Shown here: piece after piece, positions 23,628 through 32,640 of the stretch | Layout: each line of letters starts with the position of its first letter | Numbering within the stretch: position 1 is the first letter of the stretch | NCBI RefSeq assembly: GCF_000220565.1 | Contig: NZ_AFPM01000031.1 | Span: forward strand, 1-39,751 | Source: Oceanicola sp. S124 | Lineage (GTDB): Bacteria > Pseudomonadota > Alphaproteobacteria > Rhodobacterales > Rhodobacteraceae | DNA: 39,751 nt | Reading direction: 5' to 3' | Notes under the pieces: model-generated | Told to the model about the DNA's origin: nothing | What the model saw: the letters and a program-made list of their open reading frames with translations, nothing else | The model's database searches: none | Program-made: the position numbers and the translations under genes

Positions 23628-25132
23628 CACGCCGCCCCCGCCGTGGTCAGCCGGCGCCAGTCGGCCAGCGCGCGCGGCACGCCCCCCTGAAGGCCCGCCG
23701 CCACCACGGCGCCGAAACGCAGGTCGCCCGGCGGCAGCGGCTTGAGGGCATGGCCAAGCGCGGCGAGGCGCGGGGCAGAGGGGTGGCCCTCTTCGATCAG
23801 CAGCTTGCCGGCCTCGCTGCGCCAGCGCGGCGCGGCCACGGCCGAGGCAAGGTCGGCGCCGTGCCGCGCCTTCCAGAGCACCTGCAGCAGGGTCTGCACC
23901 TGGCCGTCCGCCCCCGGCGTCGCCAGGGCCCAGACGGCGCCATCCGGCCCGCTCAGCAGCGCCGGCGCCAGCGTGTGCACCGGCCGCTTGCCCGGCGCCG
24001 CATCGTTCGGCGCAGGCCCGAACCCGGCGGCACGGTTGTTCAGCACGAAGCCCCCTTCAGGCACATAGACCGCCGAGCCGAAGTCATCGAAGACCGAAAC
24101 CAGCGACGAGATCACCCGCCCCTCGGCATCCGCAGCGGCCACACCAGCGGTGTGAAGATAGGCCCGCGGCCCGCCACGGTGCAGCGCCCGGGCGGGATCA
24201 TAGGTCAGCGCCTCGGCCATCAGCGGCAGCCCCTCTCCGGCGCGGGCACGGTAGGCGAAGGCGGCCTCGGTCAGCTCGACACCGGCATGATCGGGTACGG
24301 CGTGATCGGGTACGGCATGGTCAGGCCCTGCATCGGTGGGGCACTGGGCTTCCATCGCGGCAAGCGCCATGTTCAGCAGGATGCCCTGGGTCATCGGCGG
24401 CTGGGTCATCAGCCGCAGCCCGCACCAGTCCGTCGCATTGGGCGCAGAGATCACCGTGTCATGCCCGGCCAGATCCGCGGTCGAAAGCGTACCGCCAAGC
24501 GCCTGCACGGCGCGGGCAGTGGCCTCGGCCATCTCGCCTTCGTAGAAAGCGGGCGCGCCCTCTGCCGCGATCCGGCGCAGCAGCGCGGAAAGCGCGGGCA
24601 GGCAGACCAGATCCCCGGCGGCCTTGTCGAAGAAGGGCCAGCCCTGCGCGCCGCCCGCGACCAGCCGGTCCCGCTGGACCTGCAGCGCCCCGCCCAGGTA
24701 CGAGCCGACGCGCAGCCCCTCTTCCGCCAGCCGGATCGCCGGGGCCAGCACCTCGGCCAGCGGCAGGCGGCCCTCGGCGCCGTGCAGCGCGGCCCAGGCC
24801 GCGACCATGCCCGGCACGGTGATGGAGTTCGGCCCCTCGATGGCCTCGCCGCCGTAGCCGAGCGGCGCCGTGCCGGTGCCGTTGTAGGCGGTGGTCCTGC
24901 CATCGACCCCATGCACCAGCGCCAGCATGTCACCGCCCAGCCCGCAGGCCTCGGGGGCGACCACGACCAGCACCGCCTGCGCCGCGATCAGCGCATCCGC
25001 CGCCGTGCCGCCAAGATCGAAGGCACGCAGCCCCGCCTGGGCGGCCAGCGGCGTCTCGCAGGAGATCGTGCCTCGCGCACCCTCGATCACGGGGCGCTGC
25101 GGCGACGAGAAGGGATCGGCCAGTTCGAACAT
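23627..25132 (-). CDS. Gamma-glutamyltransferase-family Ntn hydrolase, possible oxamate amidohydrolase
   Basis: A 501-aa self-processing Ntn hydrolase of the GGT family without a signal peptide, hence cytoplasmic, as in the YwrD/HpxW branch. The predicted nucleophile after autocleavage is T328 in HTAGVAAADAEG, with the downstream FGSAVYVPEGGFVLNNRAAGF block of the small subunit. Large-subunit landmarks include CETPLAAQAG (25-34) and GLGGDM (64-69). Klebsiella HpxW of this family hydrolyses oxamate to oxalate and ammonia, which would use the product of an oxalurate-specific AllFGH enzyme; this is attractive here but not proven. A 5-residue repeat (PDHAV, residues 270-284) lies just ahead of the processing region. 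It is the last gene of the module 2 operon. Confidence 0.82.
   Translation of the reverse strand: MFELADPFSSPQRPVIEGARGTISCETPLAAQAGLRAFDLGGTAADALIAAQAVLVVVAPEACGLGGDMLALVHGVDGRTTAYNGTGTAPLGYGGEAIEGPNSITVPGMVAAWAALHGAEGRLPLAEVLAPAIRLAEEGLRVGSYLGGALQVQRDRLVAGGAQGWPFFDKAAGDLVCLPALSALLRRIAAEGAPAFYEGEMAEATARAVQALGGTLSTADLAGHDTVISAPNATDWCGLRLMTQPPMTQGILLNMALAAMEAQCPTDAGPDHAVPDHAVPDHAGVELTEAAFAYRARAGEGLPLMAEALTYDPARALHRGGPRAYLHTAGVAAADAEGRVISSLVSVFDDFGSAVYVPEGGFVLNNRAAGFGPAPNDAAPGKRPVHTLAPALLSGPDGAVWALATPGADGQVQTLLQVLWKARHGADLASAVAAPRWRSEAGKLLIEEGHPSAPRLAALGHALKPLPPGDLRFGAVVAAGLQGGVPRALADWRRLTTAGAA
24286..24330 (-). repeat. In-frame 15-bp tandem repeat in the GGT-family gene
   Basis: Three 15-bp units (24286-24300, 24301-24315, degenerate 24316-24330) encode repeated PDHAV. 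Units one and two differ at one base. It expands the loop that precedes the catalytic threonine subunit without breaking the frame. Confidence 0.8.
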
Positions 25133-25141
25133 GATATCCCC

Positions 25142-25891
25142 TCAGACCGCCGTGTAGCCGCCGTCGACGACAAGCTGGGTGCCGCTGACGTAGCGCGCCG
25201 CATCCGACGCGAGGTAGAGGACCGTGCCCGCCAGCTCGGCGGCGGTGCCATGGCGGCGCATCGGGATGCCCGCGTCGATCTTGCGCCGCGCCTCGGCGGG
25301 GTCGGACTGGTGATCCCAGAAGGTATCGTTGAAGGGCGTGTCGACCCAGCCGGGCAGCAGGGCGTTGACGCGGATGTCCTCTGGCCCCAGCTCATCCGCG
25401 AGGGCGCGCACCAGCCCCAGCACGCCGGACTTCGTCGCATGGTAGCCGGGCATCCCCGCATGGCCGCGCAGCGCGCCGGTCGAAGAGGTGAAGATCACCG
25501 AGGCATTCTCAGAGGCCTTCAGGTAGGGCAGCGCCGCCTGGGTCAGGAACATCGGCAGCGAGAGGTTCACGGCGATCGAACGCTGCCACATCTCCTCGCT
25601 CCAGTCGGCGAGATCGGCAGACAGCAGCAGGCCCGCGTTGACGAAGAGGCAGTCGATGCCGCCCTGCTGCGCCACGGCAAAGGCCACCGCCTCGGCCGGA
25701 GAGGACATGAGCGAGAGGTCGAGCACCTTCGTGGCAATCCGGCCCGGCAGGTCGCGGGCCTTGTCTTCCAGCGCCGAGAGGCCCTCGGCGTTCAGGTCGC
25801 AGACGGTGACTTCGGCACCCTGTTCGAGGAAAGCGAGGGCGGCAGCGGCACCGATGCCGGTGGCCCCTCCGGCGATGAGAACGCGGGTCAT
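25142..25891 (-). CDS. Short-chain dehydrogenase/reductase
   Basis: A 249-aa classical SDR, NAD(P)-dependent alcohol/ketone oxidoreductase. The cofactor motif is GGATGIG (8-14), D32 in VCDLN suggests NAD preference, NAG is in LFVNAG, and the catalytic Ser-Tyr-Lys set is in SSTGALRG and YHATK. It overlaps the upstream amidase gene by ATGA and ends 9 bp before the GGT-family start. Placed after a P450, it could oxidise a hydroxyl introduced by that enzyme, which is inference from the neighbourhood. Confidence 0.92.
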   Translation of the reverse strand: MTRVLIAGGATGIGAAAALAFLEQGAEVTVCDLNAEGLSALEDKARDLPGRIATKVLDLSLMSSPAEAVAFAVAQQGGIDCLFVNAGLLLSADLADWSEEMWQRSIAVNLSLPMFLTQAALPYLKASENASVIFTSSTGALRGHAGMPGYHATKSGVLGLVRALADELGPEDIRVNALLPGWVDTPFNDTFWDHQSDPAEARRKIDAGIPMRRHGTAAELAGTVLYLASDAARYVSGTQLVVDGGYTAV

Positions 25892-27288
25892 GTCAGGGCT
25901 CCTTCAGGGAAACGGGTCGTCAGGTGGTCGTGCTGCCAGCCGATGGCCTGCTGCAATTGCAGGCCGAGCGACAGCAGCCGCCCCTCCTGCCCCGGCGCGG
26001 CGGCGAACAGCGCGCCCTCGGGGCGGTTCAGCGCGTCGCGCAGCAGCGGCAGGCAGAGGCTGGGGTAGCCGGTCAGGTTCCAGGGGCGGGCAAAGCAGGT
26101 GTAGGGGCGGTTCAGCGGCCGGGTCTCGGCATCGGGGCGCATCAGCGACAGGGCATGCAGCGCCGGGGCCGGGGCGTTCAGCGCCGGGCAAAGCACGACG
26201 TCGAGGCTGTCAAACAGCGCCGCCATGGCCTGCCTGTAGCGCAGCACCTCCTGCCGGGCCATCAGCACCCGGGCGCCCGAGACCGCGCGCCCGGCCAGCA
26301 GGCGGGCCCAGGTGGCGGGCTCGAAATGGCTGTCCTGCGCGGGCTGGCCGGCGGCCTCTTCCAGGCCCGCGACCGTGGCGGCGAGAGAGGCGAGGCGCAG
26401 GTCACGCTCGGCCTCGGACAATGCCTCAGGGATCGGTGGCAGGCTGGCGGGCGTCACCTCATGGCCGAGGCCGCGCAGGGACGCGGCGAGGGTGTGCAGC
26501 CGCGACAGGATCTGGGGATCCGTCGGCCCCCGGTCGGCGGCCTGAAGCACCAGACCGAGGCGCAGGGGCTGCGGAGGCGCGATCCGGGCCAGCTCGGGCC
26601 GGGCGGCGCCGACGGCGAGGGCCAGCGCGGTATCCTCGATATCGCGGCTCAGCACGTTCTGGGCGGCGAAACCTGCCGCACCCTCGCTCCGCTCGGGGCC
26701 GAGGGGGATCAGATCATGGGTCGGTTTCAGCCCGACCACACCGCACAGCGCCGCCGGAATGGTGATCGAGCCGCCCGCGTCACTGGCATGGGCCAGCGGC
26801 ACCATGCCCGTCGCAACCGCCACCGCCGCCCCGCCGCTGGAACCGCCCGACGAGAGGTGAGGCGCATAGGGGTTGCGGGTGGCCAGCCCATGATGACGGC
26901 TTTCGCAAGAAGATGTCCCGCCGAATTCCGGCGAATGGCTGCGCCCCAGCACCTGCGCGCCGGCCGCAAGGTAGCGATCCAGCAGCAGGGCGTTGTCGGG
27001 GGCCGCTGCGGCGGGAAAGGCAGAGCCATTGGCGCAGACCTGCCCCCGGATGGCGAAGGAGAGATCCTTGACCAGCATCGGCACCCCGGCCAGCGGCCCG
27101 GTGGCATGGGTCGCAAGCGGCGGGTCGAAGACCTCGGCCACGGCCTGAAGCCCGGCGATTTCTGCCCCGCGCAACCGCGCCGCGCCGCGCAGCGCCAGCG
27201 GGTCCAGCCGCCCGGCGCGCACGCCCTCGGCCATGGCCACCGCCGAGAGCGGGGCCGGGCCGGGCGGCAGGGACAGGGCGGCGGTCAT
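25888..27288 (-). CDS. Amidase (amidase-signature family)
   Basis: A 466-aa cytoplasmic serine amidase of the amidase-signature family. The Ser-cisSer-Lys triad is visible: the catalytic lysine in GVPMLVKDL near residue 77, the glycine-serine loop HLSSGGSSGGAAVAVA, and the nucleophile segment SDAGGSITIPAALCGVVGLKPTH. Family members hydrolyse amides including ureido compounds such as allophanate, so the substrate is open. The gene begins 2 bp after the ferredoxin stop codon and overlaps the following SDR gene by ATGA, a tight operon arrangement that suggests a later step of the P450-initiated pathway. Confidence 0.92.
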   Translation of the reverse strand: MTAALSLPPGPAPLSAVAMAEGVRAGRLDPLALRGAARLRGAEIAGLQAVAEVFDPPLATHATGPLAGVPMLVKDLSFAIRGQVCANGSAFPAAAAPDNALLLDRYLAAGAQVLGRSHSPEFGGTSSCESRHHGLATRNPYAPHLSSGGSSGGAAVAVATGMVPLAHASDAGGSITIPAALCGVVGLKPTHDLIPLGPERSEGAAGFAAQNVLSRDIEDTALALAVGAARPELARIAPPQPLRLGLVLQAADRGPTDPQILSRLHTLAASLRGLGHEVTPASLPPIPEALSEAERDLRLASLAATVAGLEEAAGQPAQDSHFEPATWARLLAGRAVSGARVLMARQEVLRYRQAMAALFDSLDVVLCPALNAPAPALHALSLMRPDAETRPLNRPYTCFARPWNLTGYPSLCLPLLRDALNRPEGALFAAAPGQEGRLLSLGLQLQQAIGWQHDHLTTRFPEGALT

Positions 27289-27290
27289 GA

Positions 27291-27614
27291 TCAGTACTGC
27301 GCCTCGGGCAGGCGGACGCGCAGCCCGTCCATCTCTTCGGTCATGATCAGCTGACAGGACAGGCGGCTTTCCGGCAGCCGGTCACAGGCGGTGGCATCCA
27401 GCATCTCGTCCTCGACGGCACCGACTTCGGGCAGGGTGAAGCTGTCGGCATTGGCGACATAGACATGGCAGGTGGCGCAGTTGATCGAACCGCCACACTC
27501 CCCCATGATCCCGTCCACGTTGCTCATCACCGCGGCTTCCATGACCGAGGTGCCGACGGCCACCTCCAGCACGGTCTCGGTGCCGTCATGGGCGATATAG
27601 GTTACCTTGGGCAT
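27291..27614 (-). CDS. [2Fe-2S] ferredoxin, adrenodoxin/putidaredoxin type
   Basis: A 107-aa electron carrier. Cluster ligands follow the vertebrate-type spacing: C40, C46 and C49 in ECGGSINCATCHVYV and a fourth Cys in LSCQL near 87. It follows the P450 gene after 13 bp and would pass electrons from the NADH-dependent reductase encoded at 34483 to the P450 (class I system, like Pux/PuR with CYP199A). Its start has a GGAGATC-type site 5-6 bases upstream. Confidence 0.95.
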   Translation of the reverse strand: MPKVTYIAHDGTETVLEVAVGTSVMEAAVMSNVDGIMGECGGSINCATCHVYVANADSFTLPEVGAVEDEMLDATACDRLPESRLSCQLIMTEEMDGLRVRLPEAQY

Positions 27615-27627
27615 CGCGTGATCTCCT

Positions 27628-28821
27628 TCAGGCGGCCTTGGGTGTCAGCTTGAGCGGCAGCTTCGTCAGGCCACGCAGGCCCGGATGCATCCGCAGCTCG
27701 GTCGGGCCGGTCACCTCGACGCTCTCGATCTGCTGGGCGAAGGCCTGGAAGAAGCACTCGGCCTCCAGCCGGGCGAACATCTGGCCGACGCAGCCATGGA
27801 TCCCGACGCCGTAGCCGATCTGCCCCTTGATCTTGCGGGTGATGTCGAAGGCGTCGGGATCTTCGAAATGCGCCCCGTCGCGGCTGGCGGAGCCCAGGAA
27901 GCACATCACCTTCTCGTTGGCGCCGATCTTCTGGCCCGCCACCTCGCACTCTGTCAGCGTGGTGCGGAAGATCGACTGAGAGGAGCTGTCATAGCGCGTC
28001 GCCTCTTCGAAGGCATTGCGCGCCAGCGAGGGATCCTCGCGCAGCTTGGCGTATTGATCGGGGTGCTCGGCCAGGGCCCGCAGGCACAGCCCGATGCTGT
28101 CCACCGTGGTATCCACGCCCGCCGAAAGGAAGGTGCGCACCAGCATCATCGCCTCTTCCTCGGTGATCTTGCCTTCGTCGGCGGCGGCATAGATCATCTG
28201 CCCGATGCCGCCTTCGGCCAGGGCGTCGCGCTGGCAGCGGGCGATGATCCACTCGGGCACGTCCTTGTGGGTCTCCATGTACTCCTCGTACCAGGGCACG
28301 GTCGGGCCGAAGGCGCCAAAGACCATGGTGCCGTAGATCAGCAGGTTGTCACGATCCGCATCCGCCAGGCCGACGCTGTCGGGGAAGACCTTCAGCGGGT
28401 AGGGGCGCGTCAGCTCGGAAACGCCCTCGATCTCGCCCTTGGCGCCGGCCTCTGCGACCATGCGCGCGGCATCCACCTCGAAGCGGTCGCGGATCTGGCG
28501 CAGCACGCGCGGAGACAGCGCCCGTGACAGCACGGTGCGGGTGCGGGTATGCTCGGGCGGGTCGACCTCGAGGATGATCGAGGGCTTCCGCCAGGGCTTT
28601 TCCTTGAAGTAGTTCTTGATGCCGCCACCGCCGGCATTCGAGAAGGTCTCGTAATCCGTCAGCACCTGCTGGCAGGTGTCGTAGTGGTGCACGCACCAGA
28701 TGTCGTGCTTTTCAAGGTAGACGACCTTGCCCAGCCCGCGCAGCTCTTCGTAGGCGGCATAGGGGTCGGCGCGGAACTCCGGGCTGAAGGGATCAAGTTG
28801 CGATGTCACGCGGTCGGGCAT
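27628..28821 (-). CDS. Cytochrome P450, CYP199A-like
   Basis: A 397-aa soluble bacterial P450. The I-helix oxygen-activation motif is SAGVDTT (233-239), ExxR is EATR (273-276), and the heme thiolate is C344 in GVGIHGCVG. The N-terminal half (EKPWRKPSIILEVDPPEH, then TRTRTVLSRALSP) strongly resembles CYP199A enzymes, which hydroxylate or O-demethylate para-substituted benzoates; R93 and R95 lie where CYP199A4 has a substrate-carboxylate-binding arginine, as I recall it. A carboxylated ring substrate is therefore a reasonable inference. The ATG in the 13-bp-spaced position after hyuB, with GGAG upstream, is chosen over an in-frame ATG inside hyuB. Confidence 0.93.
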   Translation of the reverse strand: MPDRVTSQLDPFSPEFRADPYAAYEELRGLGKVVYLEKHDIWCVHHYDTCQQVLTDYETFSNAGGGGIKNYFKEKPWRKPSIILEVDPPEHTRTRTVLSRALSPRVLRQIRDRFEVDAARMVAEAGAKGEIEGVSELTRPYPLKVFPDSVGLADADRDNLLIYGTMVFGAFGPTVPWYEEYMETHKDVPEWIIARCQRDALAEGGIGQMIYAAADEGKITEEEAMMLVRTFLSAGVDTTVDSIGLCLRALAEHPDQYAKLREDPSLARNAFEEATRYDSSSQSIFRTTLTECEVAGQKIGANEKVMCFLGSASRDGAHFEDPDAFDITRKIKGQIGYGVGIHGCVGQMFARLEAECFFQAFAQQIESVEVTGPTELRMHPGLRGLTKLPLKLTPKAA

Positions 28822-28834
28822 GTCTGGCTCCGGT

Positions 28835-30571
28835 CTATTGGGTCGCGGCGGCGCGCAGGCGGGCGCGCAGCTCTTCGGTGGCGGCAAGGTCGGGGCCTGC
28901 TTCGGTCAGCACGACGCCATAGGCCTCGCGCGCGGCATCGGGGGACACCAGCCCGTCCAGCACGTCCTCGGCCACCCGGGTCGGGTCGCGCCGCAGCGGA
29001 TCGCCGTAGCCGCCGCCGCCCGCCATGCGGTGGCGCACAAGATCGCCCTCGCCCAGCGTCTCGGCGCGGGTGGCCAGCGGCGGGATCGAACGCAGGGCAT
29101 GGCCCGCCTCGATCTCGGTGAAGGCCGGCTTGCCCTCGGCGCCGCCGAACAGGCCATGCGGCGGGTGATAGACCTTGTCCGAGCGGACGCCAAAGTAGGT
29201 ATCCCCGGCCAGCGCCCGCCATTCGCGCTGGATCGAGACGCCGCCACGGAACTCGCCCGCGCCGCCGGTATCGGCGACGAAGCCGTAGCGTTCGATGCGC
29301 AGCGGGTAGTCGGCCTCGATCATCTCGATCGGCACGTTGGACTGGTTCGAACCCATGTGCGGCACGCCGGACTGGCCGTCATGCTGCGAGGTCGCGCCCC
29401 AGACCCCCATGACGCATTCCGAGAAGACGAAGGGCTTGCCGCCGACCTGGCCGCCGAAGCTGGGCAGGGTCGAGCCGCCGGTATTGTCCGCCGCGATCTT
29501 GTCCGGCAGCGCTTCGGCCAGGGCGCCGAAGATGCAGTCGATGATCCGGTAGCCGGTGATCCCTCGCGCGCCGCAGGGCGCCGGGTAGGTGCAGCTGACC
29601 AGCGTGCCCGGGGGGGCCGTGACGGTGATCGGCCGGGTGTAGCCGTGGCAGTTCGGCACTTCCTCGGGCATGATCGAGCGCAGCGCGGCATAGACGTTGG
29701 ACTTGCAGAACGACAGCGGCGCATTGATACCGCCCTTGACCTGCGGGCTGGTGCCCGTCCAGTCGGCGGTGATCTCGCTGCCCCGCACCGTCAGTTTCAG
29801 ATGCAACTCAATGGGTTGCGGATCTTCGCCCAGCCCGTCGATATGGTCGACAAAGCTGTAGGTGCCGTCCGGGATCGCCTCGATCGCCTTGCGGGAAAAG
29901 ACCTCGGCCTGGTCCTGAAGCGCCTCGGCATAGTGGCTGATCTGCGCCGCGCCGTAGCGGTTCAGCAGCGCCTCGAAACCCTGGCGGCCGGCGCGCGCGG
30001 CAGCCATCTGGGCGCGCAGATCGCCGATCACCTGGTCGGGCACGCGGACGTTGGCGGCGACGATCTGCATCACCGTGTCGTTCTCTTTCCCTTTATCCAG
30101 AAGTTTCAGGAATGGCAGGCGCAGGCCCTCCTGATGGATCTCGGTCGCACCGATAGAGTTCGACCCGGGCACCAGCCCGCCGACATCGGCGTGATGCGCG
30201 ATGGTGGTCGCCCAGGCCTGGATCTCGCCTTCCGCGAAGATCGGTTCGATGACGTAGATGTCGGGCAGGTGCTGGCCCTGGATCAGGTAAGGATCGTTAC
30301 CGATGAAGACGTCGCCCGGGTGAATATCGCCGGCGAAATGCTGCACCAGGAAGTTCATCGCATCGTAGAAGGAGCCCAGGTGCATCGGCGTGGTGACGCC
30401 CTGGGCGATGGTCTCTCCGCGCGCGTTGCAGAGCGCGGTCGAGTAGTCCATCGCGTCGCGCACGATGGGCGAATGGGCCGTCCGCATGAGGATCAGCGCC
30501 ATTTCGTCGGCGATGGCCTCGAAGCCGTTCTTCAGGACTTCCAGAAGGATCGGATCTGTCTGAATGCTCAT
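28835..30571 (-). CDS. hyuB: Hydantoinase/oxoprolinase subunit B (HyuB)
   Basis: A 578-aa catalytic-type subunit of an ATP-dependent cyclic amide hydrolase (5-oxoprolinase, N-methylhydantoinase, caprolactamase and acetophenone/acetone carboxylase relatives). Family markers are DPILLEVLKNGFEAIADEM at 6-24, SPIVRDAMDYSTAL near 34, GDVFIGNDPY around 85 and THHADVGG-like IAHHADVGG near 124. It starts in the ATGA overlap with hyuA, so the subunits are made together. The likely reaction is ATP-driven opening of a lactam or imide ring. No acetone carboxylase gamma subunit is present, which argues for hydrolysis rather than carboxylation. Confidence 0.93.
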   Translation of the reverse strand: MSIQTDPILLEVLKNGFEAIADEMALILMRTAHSPIVRDAMDYSTALCNARGETIAQGVTTPMHLGSFYDAMNFLVQHFAGDIHPGDVFIGNDPYLIQGQHLPDIYVIEPIFAEGEIQAWATTIAHHADVGGLVPGSNSIGATEIHQEGLRLPFLKLLDKGKENDTVMQIVAANVRVPDQVIGDLRAQMAAARAGRQGFEALLNRYGAAQISHYAEALQDQAEVFSRKAIEAIPDGTYSFVDHIDGLGEDPQPIELHLKLTVRGSEITADWTGTSPQVKGGINAPLSFCKSNVYAALRSIMPEEVPNCHGYTRPITVTAPPGTLVSCTYPAPCGARGITGYRIIDCIFGALAEALPDKIAADNTGGSTLPSFGGQVGGKPFVFSECVMGVWGATSQHDGQSGVPHMGSNQSNVPIEMIEADYPLRIERYGFVADTGGAGEFRGGVSIQREWRALAGDTYFGVRSDKVYHPPHGLFGGAEGKPAFTEIEAGHALRSIPPLATRAETLGEGDLVRHRMAGGGGYGDPLRRDPTRVAEDVLDGLVSPDAAREAYGVVLTEAGPDLAATEELRARLRAAATQ

Positions 30572-32640
30572 GCGCCTGCCCCCTTCACGAAGTCGATGAC
30601 GATATTGTCGAAGGCGTCGCGGAAGACCGTGGCATCCGGGGGTACAACCGTGGTGCCTTCGTATTCCTCAATGATCGCAGGGCCTTGCATGGGGGCTTCG
30701 GTCAGCGCATGGCGCCGCAGGACCGGCGTGTCATGCAGGCCGAGCGCGCCGAAATAGACCGGGCGGATCGTGCCTTCGGCGGGCGGGCTGCGCTCTTCCA
30801 GTGTCATCTGGTCGGGGGTCTGCGGCGCGACGGCGCCCAGCACACGCAGATTGACGATCTGGATCGCGCCCTCAAGCAGGTGGCCGTAGCTGCGGCGGTG
30901 CTCGGCCTCGAAGGCCTCACGCACCGCGTCCAGATGACCGGCAAGATCGCCGCGCGGCAGGTCGATCTGCAGCTCGAAGGCCTGCCCCGCATAGCGCAGG
31001 TCGGCGGACCAGCGGACCTCCGGCGCCTCGACGTCGAGTTCATCAAGAACCTCGGCCTCCATCTCGCGCAGGAGGGCCTCGGCGCGGGGCGCGGTTTCCG
31101 CGTCCAGCAGGCCGAGGAAGGCGCGCGAGCGGGTCGCCTCGAAGTCCGCAAACAGCAGGCCGACGGCGGAATAGACACCGGCGGCGGGGGGGACGACGAC
31201 GCGCGACATCTCAAGCTCGCGCGCGATCATCGCGCCGTGGACACCACCATTGCCGCCGAAGCAGAACAGGGTGAAGTCGCGCGGATCGCGACCGCGATAG
31301 GTGCTGACCGCCTTCACCGCGCGCATCATCGTGACGTTGGCCAGTTTGTGGACGCCAAAGGCGGCCTCGTGCAGGTCGGTGCCGAGATGCGGCGCGATCT
31401 TTCCTTCGAACTCGGCCCGCGACAGGTCCGAGCGGATCGGGACAGAGCCGCCCGCCAGCGCGTCCTGGTTCAGGTAGCCCAGCACGACGTTCGCGTCGGT
31501 CACGGTCGCGGCTTCGCCGCCCTGATCGTAGCAGAGCGGCCCGGGGGCCGAGCCCGCCGACTGCGGCCCGACCTTCAGCGCCCCGGCTGCGTCGATCCGC
31601 ACCATGGAACCACCGCCAGCGCCCACTTCGGACACGTCGATGACCGGCAGTTTCAGCGCGTAGCCGCCGCCCTTGACCAGCCCGGCGGACAGGGAGATCC
31701 CCCCGCCCACCTCGTATTCGCTGGTCGAGGAAATCCGGCCCCCTTCCACCATCGCCGCCTTGGCCGTGGTGCCGCCCATGTCGAAGGTGATGATGTTGTC
31801 ATAGCCCGCCCGGGCGCCCATGCGGGCCGCGCCGACAACGCCCGCCGCAGGGCCGGATTCGACCACGGTGGCGGGCTTGGCGATGATCGTCTCGATCTGC
31901 TGCACGCCACCCGAGCTTTGCATCATCGACAGGCGTCCGTCCTGCCCGGCCTCCTTCAGCCGTGCGGAAAGAGACCGCAGGTAGCGCGCCACCGGCGGGC
32001 CGATATAGGCGTTGGCGACGGTGGTCGAGGTGCGCTCGTATTCACGGATCTCGGGCAGCACTTCGCAAGAGAGCGAGATGAAGTGATCCGGCAGGCGCAT
32101 ACGCAGGCGTTCGCCAACCATACGCTCGTGAACAGGGTTGACGTGGGAGTGCAGGAAGCAGACTGCCACGGCCTCGATGTCCAGCCCGGCAATATGGTCG
32201 ATCAGCGCCTCAAGCGCCGTTTCGTCCAGCGCTTTCAGAACGTTGCCCTGGGCGTCCAGACGCTCGGGCAGCTCGAAACGGTGGCGCCTGGGCACCAGCG
32301 GCGCGGGCTTTTCATAGAGCGGTTCGTAAAGACGCGGCACGCGGATGCGGCGCAGTTCCAGCACGTCGCGGAAGCCCTCGGTCGTGATCAGCGCGGTCTT
32401 CGCGCCCTTGCCTTCGAGGATCGCATTGGTGGCCACGGTCGAGGCATGCAGCACCTCGTCGAAGCGCACGCCGCCCTCGGCCTGGCCCAGGTCGGACATG
32501 GCTTCGATGATCGCCGTGGCGTAATCGGCAGGGGTCGAGGGCACCTTGCGGGTCACCAGCCGACCGTCCGCCGAGAGGCAGGCGATATCGGTGAAGGTGC
32601 CGCCGATGTCGGCGGCGATACGGTAGCCCGAACCGCTCAT
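30568..32640 (-). CDS. hyuA: Hydantoinase/oxoprolinase subunit A (HyuA)
   Basis: A 690-aa subunit with an actin-like ATPase fold that phosphorylates or activates the cyclic substrate. The first phosphate loop is ADIGGTFTD (10-18), the second ITFDMGGTTAK in the middle, with EYERTSTTVANAYIGP and VVESGPAAGVVGA as further family blocks. The ATG follows the enolase gene with an ATGA overlap. An upstream open frame of 163 codons is a shadow of that gene and is not part of the protein. Length matches HyuA proteins of methylhydantoinase and oxoprolinase systems. Confidence 0.93.
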   Translation of the reverse strand: MSGSGYRIAADIGGTFTDIACLSADGRLVTRKVPSTPADYATAIIEAMSDLGQAEGGVRFDEVLHASTVATNAILEGKGAKTALITTEGFRDVLELRRIRVPRLYEPLYEKPAPLVPRRHRFELPERLDAQGNVLKALDETALEALIDHIAGLDIEAVAVCFLHSHVNPVHERMVGERLRMRLPDHFISLSCEVLPEIREYERTSTTVANAYIGPPVARYLRSLSARLKEAGQDGRLSMMQSSGGVQQIETIIAKPATVVESGPAAGVVGAARMGARAGYDNIITFDMGGTTAKAAMVEGGRISSTSEYEVGGGISLSAGLVKGGGYALKLPVIDVSEVGAGGGSMVRIDAAGALKVGPQSAGSAPGPLCYDQGGEAATVTDANVVLGYLNQDALAGGSVPIRSDLSRAEFEGKIAPHLGTDLHEAAFGVHKLANVTMMRAVKAVSTYRGRDPRDFTLFCFGGNGGVHGAMIARELEMSRVVVPPAAGVYSAVGLLFADFEATRSRAFLGLLDAETAPRAEALLREMEAEVLDELDVEAPEVRWSADLRYAGQAFELQIDLPRGDLAGHLDAVREAFEAEHRRSYGHLLEGAIQIVNLRVLGAVAPQTPDQMTLEERSPPAEGTIRPVYFGALGLHDTPVLRRHALTEAPMQGPAIIEEYEGTTVVPPDATVFRDAFDNIVIDFVKGAGA

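Noticed and set aside
22343..26068. A 1241-codon open frame on the plus strand
   Set aside because: It runs antisense through the SBF-like, GGT-family and SDR genes, whose products have clear family motifs. Long antisense frames are expected in GC-rich DNA with strong third-position bias; its translation is rich in Arg, Gln, His and Gly with no domain.
28835..32640. Acetone or acetophenone carboxylase instead of hydantoinase
   Set aside because: No small gamma-type subunit or carboxylase partner is encoded nearby, and amide-cleaving neighbours fit a hydrolase better. It is not strictly excluded.
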